Assembly (NCBI GenBank): GCA_013399695.1
Contig: VXAU01001100.1
Coordinates: 682,001-746,000, forward strand
Length of the DNA: 64,000 bases
Source of the DNA: Formicarius rufipectus
Taxonomy: Eukaryota > Chordata > Aves > Passeriformes > Formicariidae
Direction: 5' to 3'
Shown here: in pieces, positions 51,546-64,000 of the stretch
Layout: every line of letters starts with the position of its first letter
Numbering within the stretch: position 1 is the stretch's first letter
Made by a program: the position numbers and the translations under genes
Notes under the pieces: model-generated
What the model was told of the DNA's origin: nothing
The model's database searches: none
The model's input: the letters and a program-made list of their open reading frames with translations, nothing else

Positions 51546-53919
51546 ACCACCATAGTCATCTCAAAAAAATAATTTCATCTTGATTATATCTATTACAGAA
51601 AGACTTCAACAGGAGAATCACTGGACCTGCAAAGAAAACCGCCTGTAGCATCAGGATCCATCCTGATTCACTCTGAAGACAAAACATCTGCTTTAACTTA
51701 CCACCAGGACCACAAAAAGAACAAAAATAGTCAGCTTATGCAGGCTGGGAGCATGCCAGAGCCCTGATAATTACTTCAATTGTTCCTAAAAAAAAAATCC
51801 GTAAAATAAACATTTTGCAACAGAAAATTAGGATTAAGTCCCCCCACGAAATATGACTAATTACAATAAATTCTCTGCCTTTTAAGGATGTTTTTCAGAT
51901 CAATTATCATAGATGATGTCTGCAAAGTTTTTTAAAGATGAAAAGCAGTATGCATTATTATCAAAGTTTTAGCTGTCAAGAACAAGAGGGAACATAACAA
52001 GAATACATTTTCATTCCTCAGTATGAGATAATACAGGAAAAATATCCATACACAATAGCAATCATTCCTCCAGCTTCTTTAAAACTGACTTCATACACAA
52101 GCTTTGTGATCCATGCCCGGCCCAAAACAACAACAGGAGTGACAAAAGGCAGTTCCTTCATGCAGAATTCCATGCTCCCTTGGCTAAATTTATTTTCTCA
52201 GAGAGGCAAGGCTATTGCTAACCCTAGTCAGATGAAGTTTCCAGATACCACTGAACTCTAATACTGGCACATCTAGGTCATTACAAAGTCTGTGGAGCTG
52301 ATGATCTAATTGGTTGTGATCCCCAGTGAAATATAAAAGTCAGTACTTGGTCCATGTATATGTATTTTTCCTATTTAAATACATCTCAAGGTATGTAAAG
52401 AAAGAAATGTAAATTTATAAGTGCAAATCTGTGTATAGGCTGTATGGCAGCAATGAACAGTAGAGAATGCAGTCAAAATAACATTGTTCTCACAACTAAA
52501 ATTAAAATGTTTTTAGTACAGTAAAAGGACACATGAGAATGCAGACACTCTTGAAGTAACCACATGCAGAAGTTATTACTATGTACAGATATTAATACCT
52601 CTGATCTCTTGGGATTTGGTTATATCCAATTAGTCACACCCAGAGAGTCACCACAAATAATACCAGGATTTTTTTCTATTGCGTACACAAGACCTTGTAA
52701 ACAATTTTTTATTTTTTTTACTATAATTTTGATCATACAACATTAATATAGTTTATGCATTAAGGATCTTGGCTATTTAGATATCCTCTAATGGGTAATG
52801 GTCAGAGAGAATGTTTCATTCATGTACTGTGCCATAGGAATGAACGGTCTGACAAGGATATTAATAAATCCATTATTATAAGTATTCACTGATACACAAC
52901 GATCATGTAATTTTTAAATGCCTTCTCTCATATATTATAGTCACATAAGACAGCAATGCTGTTATTAACAGTAGCAAACATCAATACACACTTGTGAAAG
53001 TCAAGGCCAGACTAACAAGAATGAAAAGGAAATAACAGGGAGAGGGGGACGAAAGGGAAAAGAAAACAAAGAGAGAGACAAATGCAACTGAGAAGTAGCA
53101 AAGGAAAATGAATACGTTTACTGCAACCCACCCTGCTGCATTTGCGTTTTCTCTGCTCCTCAGAAATGGAAACGTAGAAGTATTAATGACAGGGAAGACC
53201 ATACAGCTTACTGCCACCACAGAAGACATCATCAAACCCTAAAGTGTAAAACTATGGTTTTACACAATATTTCTTTAAAAAGACCACACAAAATACAATG
53301 CAAAATACAGCAAATGGAAAACTACACTTGACATTTATTTTGCTTCGTTAACTTCTCTGTGTAAGTCTAATATTTTTAGTAAGACTTTTTCAGGGAGGTA
53401 GCAGATGATTCGAGAAACTGACTGCTCTTTTGTGCACTCTGACTGACTTTAAAACAGGTGTATTTGTGAGGCTTTGCTTGCTTGCTCACACTCCAATGCA
53501 CCAGCTTTGTCATTTTTAGCGATTCCTTCCTGTGTGAACAACCTTAGGCTTTGGGTTTTCTTTCACACGTCAACAGGAAACCCTGCCACTGAAGTTGCAA
53601 ACAGCATGTGGGGAGAGGTACGAGGAAGCAGCATGACCAAAATTTCATATTACTTTATATTTAAAAAGAAAACCAGGAAAAATAATAGATAAGCAGTCTA
53701 GAAAATGACAGGTTAAAATTGTTATCTAGGGTAAAGCAAAAAAACCCACTATGTTTTATCACATACACCAGATAAATTGTTCTTCACCTCCTATTACTGG
53801 ACTACAGAGCAGGTGAATAAACAGCTAGATCGCTGGCCTCTTGATATATTCACTTGCTATTCAGTGTCCTACTGGCAGCCAATTTCTAAGTGTCCATACT
53901 GCAGAACAACTTCATTAAA

Positions 53920-54738
53920 ACTGATAGGATAGGACAGAGTTTCAGCAGATTTGCAGGTGACAAAACTTGGGGAAGCAGTGAACACACTCAAGGACAACAA
54001 ACTGGAGGAATGTTTTGGCAGGAACACTGCCAAATTCAGCAAAAGCAGGTCCTGCACTCGGGGAGGAATAACCCCAAGCACCAGTCCACGCTGGCTGGAA
54101 AGAATTTGGCAGAAAAAGAGCTTGGGTCCCAGTGGATGAAAATTCAACCATGAGCCAGAAATAGGGCCTTATGGCAAAGATGGCCAACAGCCTTCTGGAC
54201 TACATTAGGAAGAGCATCACCAGCAGGCTGAGGGAGGTGATTCTTCCATTCTGCTCAGCATTGGTGAGACATCTGGATTACAGGGTCCAGTGCTGTGCTC
54301 CACCGTACAAGGCAGACATAAACACAACGGAGTGCAGGACAGGTCACTAAGCTAGACAAGGGCTGTGAGAGTTGTTTAGTTCAGCCTAAAGAAGAGAAGG
54401 CTTGGCAGGAAACTTAGTGGTGTCTACAACTACTTAATACAGTGCAAAGACAACAGAGCCCAACTCCTCTTAAAGGTGGGCAGGAACAGGACAGAAGGTA
54501 AAGCTCATAACTGCAGCAAGTGAAACCAGAAAAAAGTTTTTATGATAAAGGTCATAAAAAATTGCAACAGACTGTGACCTTTTTAGGCAATCTTCATCCT
54601 TGGGGATGTTCAACACTTGACTACCCAAGTGGCAGAGCATTCTCACTCAATTCAACCCTGCTTTGAGCAAGGACTGGACCAAATGAATTGCTTTCAGAGA
54701 CACCCTCCAACCTATATCTTAGTCTACCATTCTGAGTT
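53920..54738 (+). mobile_element. CR1 LINE, ~0.8 kb 3' portion, old copy
   Basis: Starts near the RT catalytic box: TTTGCAGGTGAC at 53950-53961 reads FAGD where CR1 has FADD. It continues through AGGAAGAGCATCACCAGCAG (near 54208), GGTGATTCTTCCATTCTGCT (near 54237), GGACAGGTCACTAAGC (near 54337), a GTTTAGTTCAGCCTAAAGAA segment (near 54374) and a CCTCCAACCTATATCTTAG end near 54707-54725. Many substitutions and small indels. Antisense to KLF12, in intron 1. Overlapping ORFs here are CR1 debris. Confidence 0.85.
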
Positions 54739-55968
54739 GTTGGGTTTTTTCTCCTCTCTATATAAAATCTCTCCAACCGTTAAGACTTTACAATAGAGTT
54801 TGAGAGTGTAAGATCATCCCATTCCAGTGACACAAATTTTTAAGATCCAGAGTTCAGGAGTTTCACGCAAGTTTTATCACTCTTGCAACTTTAAAGACAA
54901 AAATTCTCCAAATTCCATTTCCCTTCTAAGCTGCTCAGAAAGAAATGACTTTTTTTTTCAACACACCTAATCATGAATACACATATAAGTGTGCATTTTT
55001 ATAAAAATATATATTGTGTACTTTTATGTATTTGCTAACATATCTTGACACCTCCGAATACCCCTGGCATTCTGAAGAGGTAAAAAAAAACTGCAGCAGC
55101 TTCATATTTAAGTACTATACCACAGAAACAGAAATCACACAATTCTCAGTTTATTATTTATCTCACTGATATTTCAGTTTTTCCATAATGCAAACTGAAT
55201 TTTAAATCAGTGCCTGTGTTACAGGTTTCCTACCCTTGTGATGCCCGCTAGTGCAACAACAGCTATAGCCACGGCTTATACAGACACCAGAAAAGTGACA
55301 GTACATTTTCAGCTGAAAACAGTGATCTTCATGACTTGAGTGCCAAATCATGTGCCACCACTAGCACATACTATTAGACTCCATCTAGAGGACGTCAGTA
55401 GCTCGGATCAACTGCCCTGTCAAAGACTTTGTACACATTCAATATGTGAAAAGTGATAATTTCACCAGTTTGGGCTTTTTCTTCTGTGCACACGTGGTAT
55501 GTTTATGTAAGCACATATAATCCATCTGAGGTATAAAATATATGCCAAACAAATTTCAAGATTCAGATTTTTCTATACAAACAAAGAACAAGAATCACAT
55601 GATGAAGCAGAAGGAGGAACAGATTTCTGTAGCTTCCCATCATCTGTGACCAAAGCACCAGTGAACATACATGATATTAATCACACAGGACTCCACTGAT
55701 TACATCAGCAGAATTACATATGGAATCCACAATTACTATTATTATACTTCATGCTAAAATTAGAGCCTGCACAGTACTGAGGACTGGGAGAACACAATCA
55801 GTTCCTTTTTCCCTGCAAAACTGATGCAACCTTAGATTATATTCTTTCTCCCTTCTAGAAAGATAATAGTGTCTGGGTTGTTTCAGTTCCAAAACACTTA
55901 AAAATGCCACACTAAAACAGTGGTTTTCAGCAACATTTGTAGTATTTTTTCTTTTTCCTTCCCTCCCC

Positions 55969-55969
55969 N
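55969..55969. other. Single ambiguous base (N)
   Basis: One N after CCCTCCCC, probably an unresolved C-run length. It also sits inside an ORF (55920-56297) that has no coding support. Confidence 1.
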
Positions 55970-58945
55970 GAGAATGAACACAAAGCAGACTGTGGAAAAT
56001 TCTGCCTGCATTTCAACCGTAAATCATGAAGGTCATGCTTGGTTTCGGGTTGTGGGACATATCTATCCTTCGGAAATATCTCGAGGAGAGCAAAGTAGCT
56101 CTGCCTTAGTCCAGCTCACTACATCCACAGCACCTTTGGGCATCTCTCCAGAGCAGCCATCGCCTTCAGCAAAGGATGCTCACCAGCACAGCTCTCCACA
56201 AATTATGCCATCAGGTGCCCAAGGGCAAGCAGCCATACCTAGGGTACAGATAATCAGCATTCAACATTTTTGTATAAGCAAGCAGCAGCAGTACTGAATG
56301 CAAAGTAATTTAAAAAATCCTACAGTTCACACCAAATTTGCACCATAACCATCCATGCATTGCAACAGCAATTTTAAAGACAAATACCATATTATTTTTT
56401 TAAATGATCAAATCACATAGTAGCAAAAATATACAGTTTTGGAGAAAAAACCCTATACCACCAAGGAAGAAAAAAAACTAGAACCTAACCACAAACATAA
56501 AGCATCCTCCTTCCCAAAATATAATCACAAGACTTAGATATTTTAATTTTTAACCCACATTCTTCAGGGAAGGGATGGAAGGCGGAAGGATAAATACATG
56601 TTGCCTAAGATGACTTAACAATCCAGATTCACTGTTATACTACTATTTGTAAAGTATGTCATTTTCACTCTCATAGATTTTTAAGTGAAAAACAGAGGTA
56701 ATTTAATTACCAAGGCCTAAAACTATTAAGGGAGGTATGGCAAACAGTTTTCTATATTAGCTCTCATTGAAAATCAGAGGAGGGGAAAAAAAAACCCCAC
56801 CACACATCTGACACTTACTTTTACAACTATACTGCATAAATATAGCACAAGGCAGGGAGAAAAACCCACACAGTGGTCTAGTTCAAATTTTTAGTATCAA
56901 ATTTATAACTAATCCTTCAAGATAATGAATCGGTAGTGCTACAGACCTAGTGTTTTCTTCTTCCATACATAAATACACTGATTTGATTGTGTGAGGTGCC
57001 CAACATATCCACTGAAATTGGGAATGTAGCCTGTTTCAGAGCCCAGGAAAGGTACACTCACTGTCTCCAAGCATCAGGCCCCTTACTAAAATCACTGCTG
57101 CAATGCAATTTACCCCAAAACAGGTTTTGACTATGGCAGTGAAAGTTTCAAGACTTTGACACAGACTGAGATGTATCTAATAGATAAAAGCTGTACTTCA
57201 GGAAAATAACTATGATTTAATTATTTATTTTACTTCTTGCATGCCTTAATTCAGCTAGTTTCTTCTTATGAAGTCAAAAATCAAAGCACATAAAGGAGTG
57301 CAATGTCCTTCCAAGGAATAATCCAGACCCAGCACAAGGTGGTAGTCAGTTGGAGCTCTGTCTTTCATACTGTAGCCCCTGGGAAACCCTTTGTGTGCTC
57401 CAGTCACAGCTTCCTCAGTTGTAAAACACAGCAGCAACTCTACCAGAAGACAGTCATGTTTTTGGTGAAGGGCACAATTCATCACAACAGAGGAAGACAT
57501 CCAGAAGCACAATGCCATCTGCTTCCCCCATCTCCACTCTCAACTGACACCACTGACTCTCTTGGTTCACCTCAACAAAACATTCACCACTTCTGATGTT
57601 CATCTGAATGCTTTAGAGAACTAAGGTCACCAAACAGGCAACTCTACAATTGACTTTTTAAATAATTAGTTTTTAGCCAGATTAGTGAACTGAATCTGCT
57701 TGACCAAAGGCAGTATCAGTACTGGAACCAACACTCAGAAGGGAGTACAAATGGAGGGAGAAGGGGACATGGAAACTGCTGCTTCTGGCACAGGAAGGTG
57801 CAGGGTTTGCCAAGTCTTTCTTATCAAAACCGTATCTGGTGAAAAAATGGGAGAACATGCAAACTGCTTTTACTGCACAACTGAAAAGCATTCCAGAACT
57901 TTTTATACTCTTCATTAATGGCATGAAATTTTTAAATAATGTAAGACAACCTTTCAGACTGGTGCATCAAGATAGAGACCTCAGAAACTCAACAGCAAGA
58001 GCTAGTAGAATGATGTTCTCTGGTCCATAATATAATTTTTCCTACAATTCTGGAATTGCCTCAGGACTCATCTCCTGTTGACAGCAATGTCTACACATAA
58101 ACTTCAGTGGGACCAATCCTTTGTGTAACTGTACTCCTGTAACAGTGAGCAAAACATAAAGAGAACTCCCCATAAAAAAGGAGATGAAGAGTGAACAGGA
58201 GAACTTTTATTTCTCAACACTCTTTACAGACATGCTTCAAAAGGAAATTAAATTAACCCATGAGTGCTATTTAATTGTCAGATATGATGCTAACAGGAAC
58301 TTTAACAAAGACCAGATAATTAGAGGCAAGAGGTAGTATATGCTGCGATGACTTTCAGAACTTTGCTTCCATATTAGTGAATATGTTCAAATCTCTACAT
58401 GCATGGTGTCTCACAGCAGGCAGCACAAAAGGTATATTTAAATTACATGTTTGTTTATAGAGACAAACGAAACTAAAATTACAATGATACCTCCAAGATT
58501 TGCTTGTAGATCAAGCACAAGAAAGAGGCAGCATCCTGCACCCGCTTGCTAAGTCAATGAAGCACTCACTTCTATGTTGATCTAGGAATAGTTTGGCATG
58601 GTCTCTACAGACAACACTTTATGAAAACTGGTACCTCCAAGGTAATTCAAAGCTACCAGTATTACTAAGCAGCACGTTAACTATACTCATATCATTATTA
58701 TAACTCATACATTAACTTCCTTTCACGGACAATATGCCATTTCTGTTATACAGCTTGTAGTACAGTATCTTCTCCAATCCTGTTAACTTGTTTTCTACAG
58801 GCAGCAAGTAATTCATACCTGGAATGACTTTATTTTTGTTGATGTATTCAATGCTAAATATCTGCCCAGAACACATTTTTACAGCTGAGACTTATCAATC
58901 CCTAGTGACAGGGATTTTCAGTGGACATATTTAATATGAGATGGC

Positions 58946-58968
58946 AAAAAAAAAAAAAAAAAAAAAAN
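58946..58968. repeat. A22 homopolymer ending in an N
   Basis: A-run at 58946-58967 with an N at 58968, so its true length is uncertain. Confidence 1.
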
Positions 58969-60453
58969 TTTTGAGCCACTTAATACTACCAAAACCTCTA
59001 CTGTAACAATATAAAAAGAAACAGTTCAAAGTAAACCATTATCTACAATCAGTCCCATAATGTCCTATCTTTATGACTGCTGGCTGCAACCTTTTTAAGG
59101 TCCTTTCACTGATAGTGCTTATCTTAGCTTTACTTTAAAAAGCTTTTTTTTCTCTTCCAGTTTCCCTCTCACTTCTTGCGATGAAGTACCCTTCAAACTA
59201 CAGATCAAACTGCTTCACTTTGACTTTGTCCCAATGATTTTTCACCACCACCTAACTACTCATAATCCCAACTACCTTATATTATCAGAACCACAAACAA
59301 AAATGTCCCATAAACTCTGATGTTTAAAAGGGACAGTTAGTTTGTGGAAGCTGGGCAATATCTGGCACATACAAAGAGATCTAAACACCAGATCCAGTAC
59401 AGTGCACATGCATCCCCCCACCACTGCAGCTCCAAGCTCAAGGGTACCTGATCCTCAAGTTCCAGCACCCAGAAACTCATGACAAGGATTTTATGCATGG
59501 GAGGAGAGGCACTTCACAGCAGGATCAAAGCCTTCACCCACACTTTCAAGAGCTGAACAGAATCAATAAACTGCTAATACATAAAAAAAGGGCTGACCTT
59601 CAACTCAAAAGTTCTGCACAAGGTACCAGATCTGTGGTTCCCACATATAAAGAACAAACACTATTCACTTGAGAAGAGCTGACAACGTTTCCTTCTTCTA
59701 GGCTAAAACAGAGCAGCAGCAACAGGGGGTTGGCAACACTCTACACACCCATCAGAAGCTGCAGAGAGGATTAAGCTGCTCCTGCCAGGTCAGTGGGATC
59801 AAAATCTACACTCAGCTTCTCCTACTCAAGAACAAGAGATTCAGTCTTCCAGAAAGCACCGAAAAGTATGGGACAGCAGGACCAGCCATATACCAAAGGT
59901 GAAGACAGTCCCACCTCCCCAGAGCTGTTTCGTGCATTTGGACATTCGCTGAAGAAAGCTGTCACATTCCTCACTGAGGTCCAGCCCCACAAACACCTTG
60001 GGTTACCATCATTGTCAGACCCCACGTAGCCTTGCCTTGCTCTGCAATTACATCAGATCCTTCTCTGGAGCTCCAAGAACAGCCACTGGGGCAGTAATTA
60101 CATCAGTACTTACGGATACAGTGATTTTCAGTAGGATTTAGGCACTCACAAATTTTTACCCCCCAGGGAAGAAGATGAACAGACCAAACACATCAGCCAT
60201 GCAACAAAGAATGCAGTTGTGCAAGAGCAGAGGAGTCTCCTTCAAGTCTTCCAACAACAGAGTTAAATGAGGAGAGCAAGATGGCAAGGGGCAGCAATTA
60301 CCCTTAGGGGCCAGAGGAATAGCAGCAGGACAACCTCCTCCCAAAAAAGAAAAAGGATGCACAAAGAAAAGAGGACTTTTTGAGAAAGAGATTTAAGTAA
60401 AAAATGATAGGCAAAAGGAGGAAAAACAAGAGTGATCAATGGACAGAGGAAAT

Positions 60454-60466
60454 AAAAAAAAAAAAA
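60454..60466. repeat. A13 homopolymer
   Basis: A-run followed by TTATATATA. Confidence 0.95.
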
Positions 60467-61475
60467 TTATATATACTTCTGTTGCTCTTTCAGTATGGAA
60501 AATTCTAAGCATTTTATGAAAATTCCAAATACTTCCCTGATGAAACAATGGCCTTTTAGTTGTTGCTGTTTCATTGAGTGTAGCAGGGTTTTTTATCCTC
60601 CTTCAACTTTTACAGAAATTGTTCTATCAGAAAGTTGAGTGAGTTAACCACAATCTAGAAGTAAAATGAAGTCATCTAGACAAGCTGTACCTATTGATTT
60701 TAAATAGCAAGAGCACCTTGCGTATGTATACTCATGAGCAAGAGACCAGAATGGAGAGAGACATAAAAAGGTGAGTGAGCCATAAAAAGAAACCATTAGA
60801 AAAATATAAGACACTAGTAAGAAGATGAGTCAGATATGGAAAAAGACAAAAAATGTGTTCAAAGTAACAAGAGTATGAAAAAATTCAGAAAACCACAAAA
60901 TTTCAAGTTACTTAGCTGTAATGCTTGTGCTTTCCTTACTTCTACAGTATACATATCTGGCAATGTCCTATATTTCTAAGCATATTAAAATAGTGATAGC
61001 ACTGCTAGAAATACTTCTACAGTATCAAAATTTATGGCTAGTCTAGATTTTAGCAAACAAGCAGCAAGACAGAAAGAGGAAATATCTACTGTATCCATGC
61101 TCCTGCTCTCCCTCCATGCAGGTTTCTGTTTTACTTTAAGGACAACTTTTTTAAGGTACTCAGCAGGAATCAAACTCTGCAGCAAGAAAGATTCACGCCA
61201 CCCCAGTCCTGCTTTCTTCAATCCCCACCTGAGAGTAGGCAGGTGAAGCTCCAGACTGCTTTTAAAGCCTTGGGCTATAGCTTTATGTTCTCCAGAACTA
61301 ACCTCACTTAGGAGCAGCATTTTGGGTACAGCAGCCTTCTATATTTTCTGCTCTCTAGCAGGCAAACATCTTGGTTTCTTCCAACTTCTTTGGCTGTTTT
61401 TCACATAGGTGCACATGTATGTAATAACTGCAAGAATTCCCTAAAAATGTTAAGTCTGAATATGAAGAGTAACAT

Positions 61476-61525
61476 TTGGACTCAAGGATCTTAAAGGTCT
61501 TCTCCAACATAAACAACTATGCTTT
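61476..61525 (+). mobile_element. CR1 3'-tail fragment
   Basis: TTGGACTCAAGGATCTTAAA then GGTCTTCTCCAACATAAACA matches the terminal CR1 segment (GGACTNGATGATCTTNAAGG, TCTCTTCCAACCTAAA). Only about 50 bases, a heavily 5'-truncated insertion or a remnant. Confidence 0.6.
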
Positions 61526-62445
61526 TTTTCCCCTCTGTATCTCATCTCTCTTCTGACCCAATCAAAAAAGTTTCACAATGGTAACACAACTTTTCCTCAA
61601 ACCACATGACAAGGAGTCTTCCTTCAACAACCCTCCCTCTTCAGATACATCAGCTTCCCTTTGTACCAGAAGTTCCACAGACAAAAGTTTGAATAGCCTC
61701 AAGAAATTGACAAAGGAGGGAGAAAAACATAAGACCATGATTTCACACCACTCTCCACACAGTGACACAACGTGTAGCACATCTCCTCCAACCTCCACTG
61801 TTGATGACTGCCCACTGCTGCTGAGACTGCCCCAGCCAGTAGTCACCTTCCCTTCAGATCCAATCTTCCCATCAGGGAAGGATAACATACTCAGATACAC
61901 ACTTGAGTATGTACCAACCTATGATGGGGTGAGGTTGGGATATCAGGTTTTTCACAGAGCTCCTGGAACATGGGAACATGCTTTTACATGGTAATTAGTT
62001 TGCAATTTGAATGTCTCTTACTAGTTTTGTTCAAAAGTCCTTACGTACTAGCTTAAGAGGCGCTATTCAGAGCGTAACAGCCATTCAGGCACATCCCACT
62101 GTGAGCCAGAGTCACATTTAGTTGTCTCAATCATTCACATAATTTGAAAATTCCTATCTTTAACGTTATTTTTTGCTATTGTGGTCTATGTTTCCCCTAG
62201 TGTTAGGCATCTAATCAAAGTACCCAGACAGGGACTTGAAGTATCCTAGACTCTCCCTACATTTTACACAGGGACAGGCATCTCTGGATGTATTCACAGC
62301 CCACCCAAGATCTAGAAGGGCTTTTTGGCTTTCCCTTGACCACAGCAGGAACACTGTGCTGACTGCACCTGAGCACAGTGCCTCCATCAGGTGCTAAATG
62401 AATTAAACCCAGGTCACCTTCCCTTTCTGTTGTATTTCATATCCA

Positions 62446-62535
62446 TACACACACACTATACATATTCGTGTGTGAGTATATGCAAATACATATATACATA
62501 TACACACATGCATAAATAAATGCATGTACTTAAAC
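62446..62535. repeat. Imperfect CA/TA/TG microsatellite
   Basis: CACACACA, TGTGTGAG, ATACATATATACATATAC and CATAAATAAATGCATG units in about 90 bases. Confidence 0.85.
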
Positions 62536-64000
62536 ATTCCTCAGAATAGCTGCTCTTGGTACATTTGCACTCAAGCAGTAAGATGCACTTGCAAAGGAAG
62601 TAACTAACACAAGCCAGGACAGAGTAATTTCTCCCATTTGCCTTTACAGAACCGCTAAGCCTCTAGTGGCTGTGAGTGCTTCTCCCAAATAGCCACTTGC
62701 ACTGGCATAACGGCAGTGATACACAGCAGAGACATTAATCCAATGAAGTTAAACATATACTAGAAGAAGTAGCTGCCACAGAGTGAAGAGAGATAGAGAG
62801 ATGCAGTTTTGCAGATCATTCATGAACTTGGCAGTGTCTTCCTAATGCAGAGTATTAGCAAAGAAAGTCTGCATCAGTGCACGAGTTTGCCTCCTAACTC
62901 TCAGTCAGGGGCATTTACAAGGTAGCACAGCTCTCACAGAGTTAATGCTAGTAGACATATGTTTGGCAATGTAGAATCTAGCTACAGCAATCAGCCAAAA
63001 ATACTGTTTTGCTTCTGCTTTTAACATCAAAAACTGGCACTCTGCCCTGCTATTACAGCAGGCTGCACCAAGATGAGACAAGAGGGTCCTTTGCATCCCA
63101 CCTGGTTCTGTCCATGCACGTCATATTTACCAGACCTCATGCAGACAGTACTGCAAAGTCAAATTCTGTATTTCTACTTAAAATATTGGTCATGTTTTTG
63201 GGGGGCACTTGCACCATCAAGTAGCCAGATGGAATCACAGTCTGTTGAAAAGAAACAAACACAGATCAATAACTACAGTCTGATTTGTGTGCTTTCAATA
63301 TTGTCAAAACACACATGGGAAAAAGGCTGGTGGACTTCACAGCCCAGAAAGCTCGATGCACTCCAGTACTCCATACAAGGAGCTAGCATCCACAAGAGTT
63401 AACTTAGAGAGGGAGAAGTGTCTGCAAACAGACAAGTAAATAAATAAGGATGGGGAGTATTTCACATTCTTTCACTCATTTATATTTAATGATCTCTATA
63501 CAACACAGTCTACAGTTTTCCCAATACCAGAGGCATGCAACATGTGAATGAGAACAGGAATGCATGAACCCTGAGATCAAACCTTAACTCCTCTGGCTTT
63601 AAATTGAAAATAACAGTCCTTTCCCTATTGATTTTTCCCCTCCTCTTTCATTTGTGAAAAATTGATTTTTCTCAGCTGTGTTTGCTGAAGTGTCCATACC
63701 TGCAGCTCACTGCTTGCTTTAATCTTTGAATTTGCTCATTCATACTTCCAGTAAGCCATGTCAAGCTTGAGAGGCACCTGAGAGGTCTGGTCCCACATTC
63801 ACTGGTGGCCTTATCAAGTCTCAGAAATTCTATCCCTCACACATTATTACTAAAAGATGAGGAGGCTGTTCCTGCCTTCCCAGAGGATGCTCAGAGTCCA
63901 CTCCTGCAGCCACAGACTCTAAGGACAAAGCCTGTGTCAAGCATTTTTGCAGAAGGACATCTCAGAGCAGTACAGACACCCAAGAAAGATGCAACAGGAG

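Larger units (their letters stand above)
37582..64000 (-). other. KLF12: KLF12 intron 1 (or intron upstream of exon 2), runs off the right edge
   Basis: From the acceptor of exon 2 to the end of the window. Contents: 38098-38527 CR1 (+); 38528-43445 unique with a T/G tract at 39325-39419; 43446-43492 microsatellite; 43493-51489 unique AT-rich DNA with A-runs at 47304-47320 and 49880-49893; 51490-51545 faint CR1 relic; 53920-54738 CR1 (+); 54739-61475 unique with an A22 run at 58946-58967; 61476-61525 CR1 tail; 61526-64000 unique with a CA/TA microsatellite at 62446-62535. No CpG island, first exon or other gene was recognised, so the promoter is presumed further right. Confidence 0.75.

Noticed and set aside
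61578..61994. 138-codon plus-strand ORF with an overlapping 112-codon ORF on the other strand
   Set aside because: No recognisable domain, Ser/Thr-rich low-complexity content, no splice or promoter support. A rough hand estimate from base composition suggests about one ORF of this size by chance in 64 kb.
1..64000. tRNA, rRNA, CRISPR, operon or prophage-like structures
   Set aside because: None seen; the window is vertebrate intronic DNA.

Overview
This is vertebrate, almost certainly avian, nuclear DNA. It is AT-rich, has no operon-like coding density, and carries several copies of the CR1 LINE, including the typical bird CR1 3' end with ATTCTRTG-like tails. Almost every open reading frame in it is chance or transposon debris.

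Two short exons can be read on the minus strand, and together they match the amino terminus of the transcription factor KLF12 (AP-2rep). Exon 2 (37518-37581) holds the 5' leader end and the codons for MKRKAIK. Exon 3 (11424-11513) adds 30 in-frame codons that include LMLDGMPAVRVKTELL and end in SEQG. The exon 2/3 junction is phase 0, and both exons have readable splice sites. Transcription runs from high to low coordinates: the right part (37582-64000) is intron 1, the middle (11514-37517) is the 26-kb intron 2, and the left part (1-11423) is the start of intron 3. The exon for the CtBP-binding PVDLS region and the zinc-finger exons lie beyond the left edge. No CpG-island promoter or first exon was seen on the right.

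Mobile elements: a broken RTE-clade retrotransposon at 2873-4005 (minus), split by a 340-N gap, probably AviRTE. CR1 copies or pieces lie at 7791-8340 (-), 21008-22260 (-), 25240-26926 (+), 33770-33880 (-), 38098-38527 (+), 53920-54738 (+) and 61476-61525 (+), with two fainter relics. The 25.2-kb copy is flanked by a 13-bp perfect direct repeat. Assembly gaps lie at 3001-3340 and 18740-18762, with single Ns at 55969 and 58968; three of the four follow homopolymer or C-rich runs.

Points most worth a second look: the RTE insertion as a possible horizontal-transfer relic; the KLF12 start region, where the expected first ATG reads CTG, two small upstream ORFs precede the next ATG and the donor is weak; the CR1 direct repeats; a 9:1 strand bias of long A-runs; and four ATTTACTAAA copies just downstream of exon 3. 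No new multi-gene system was found.
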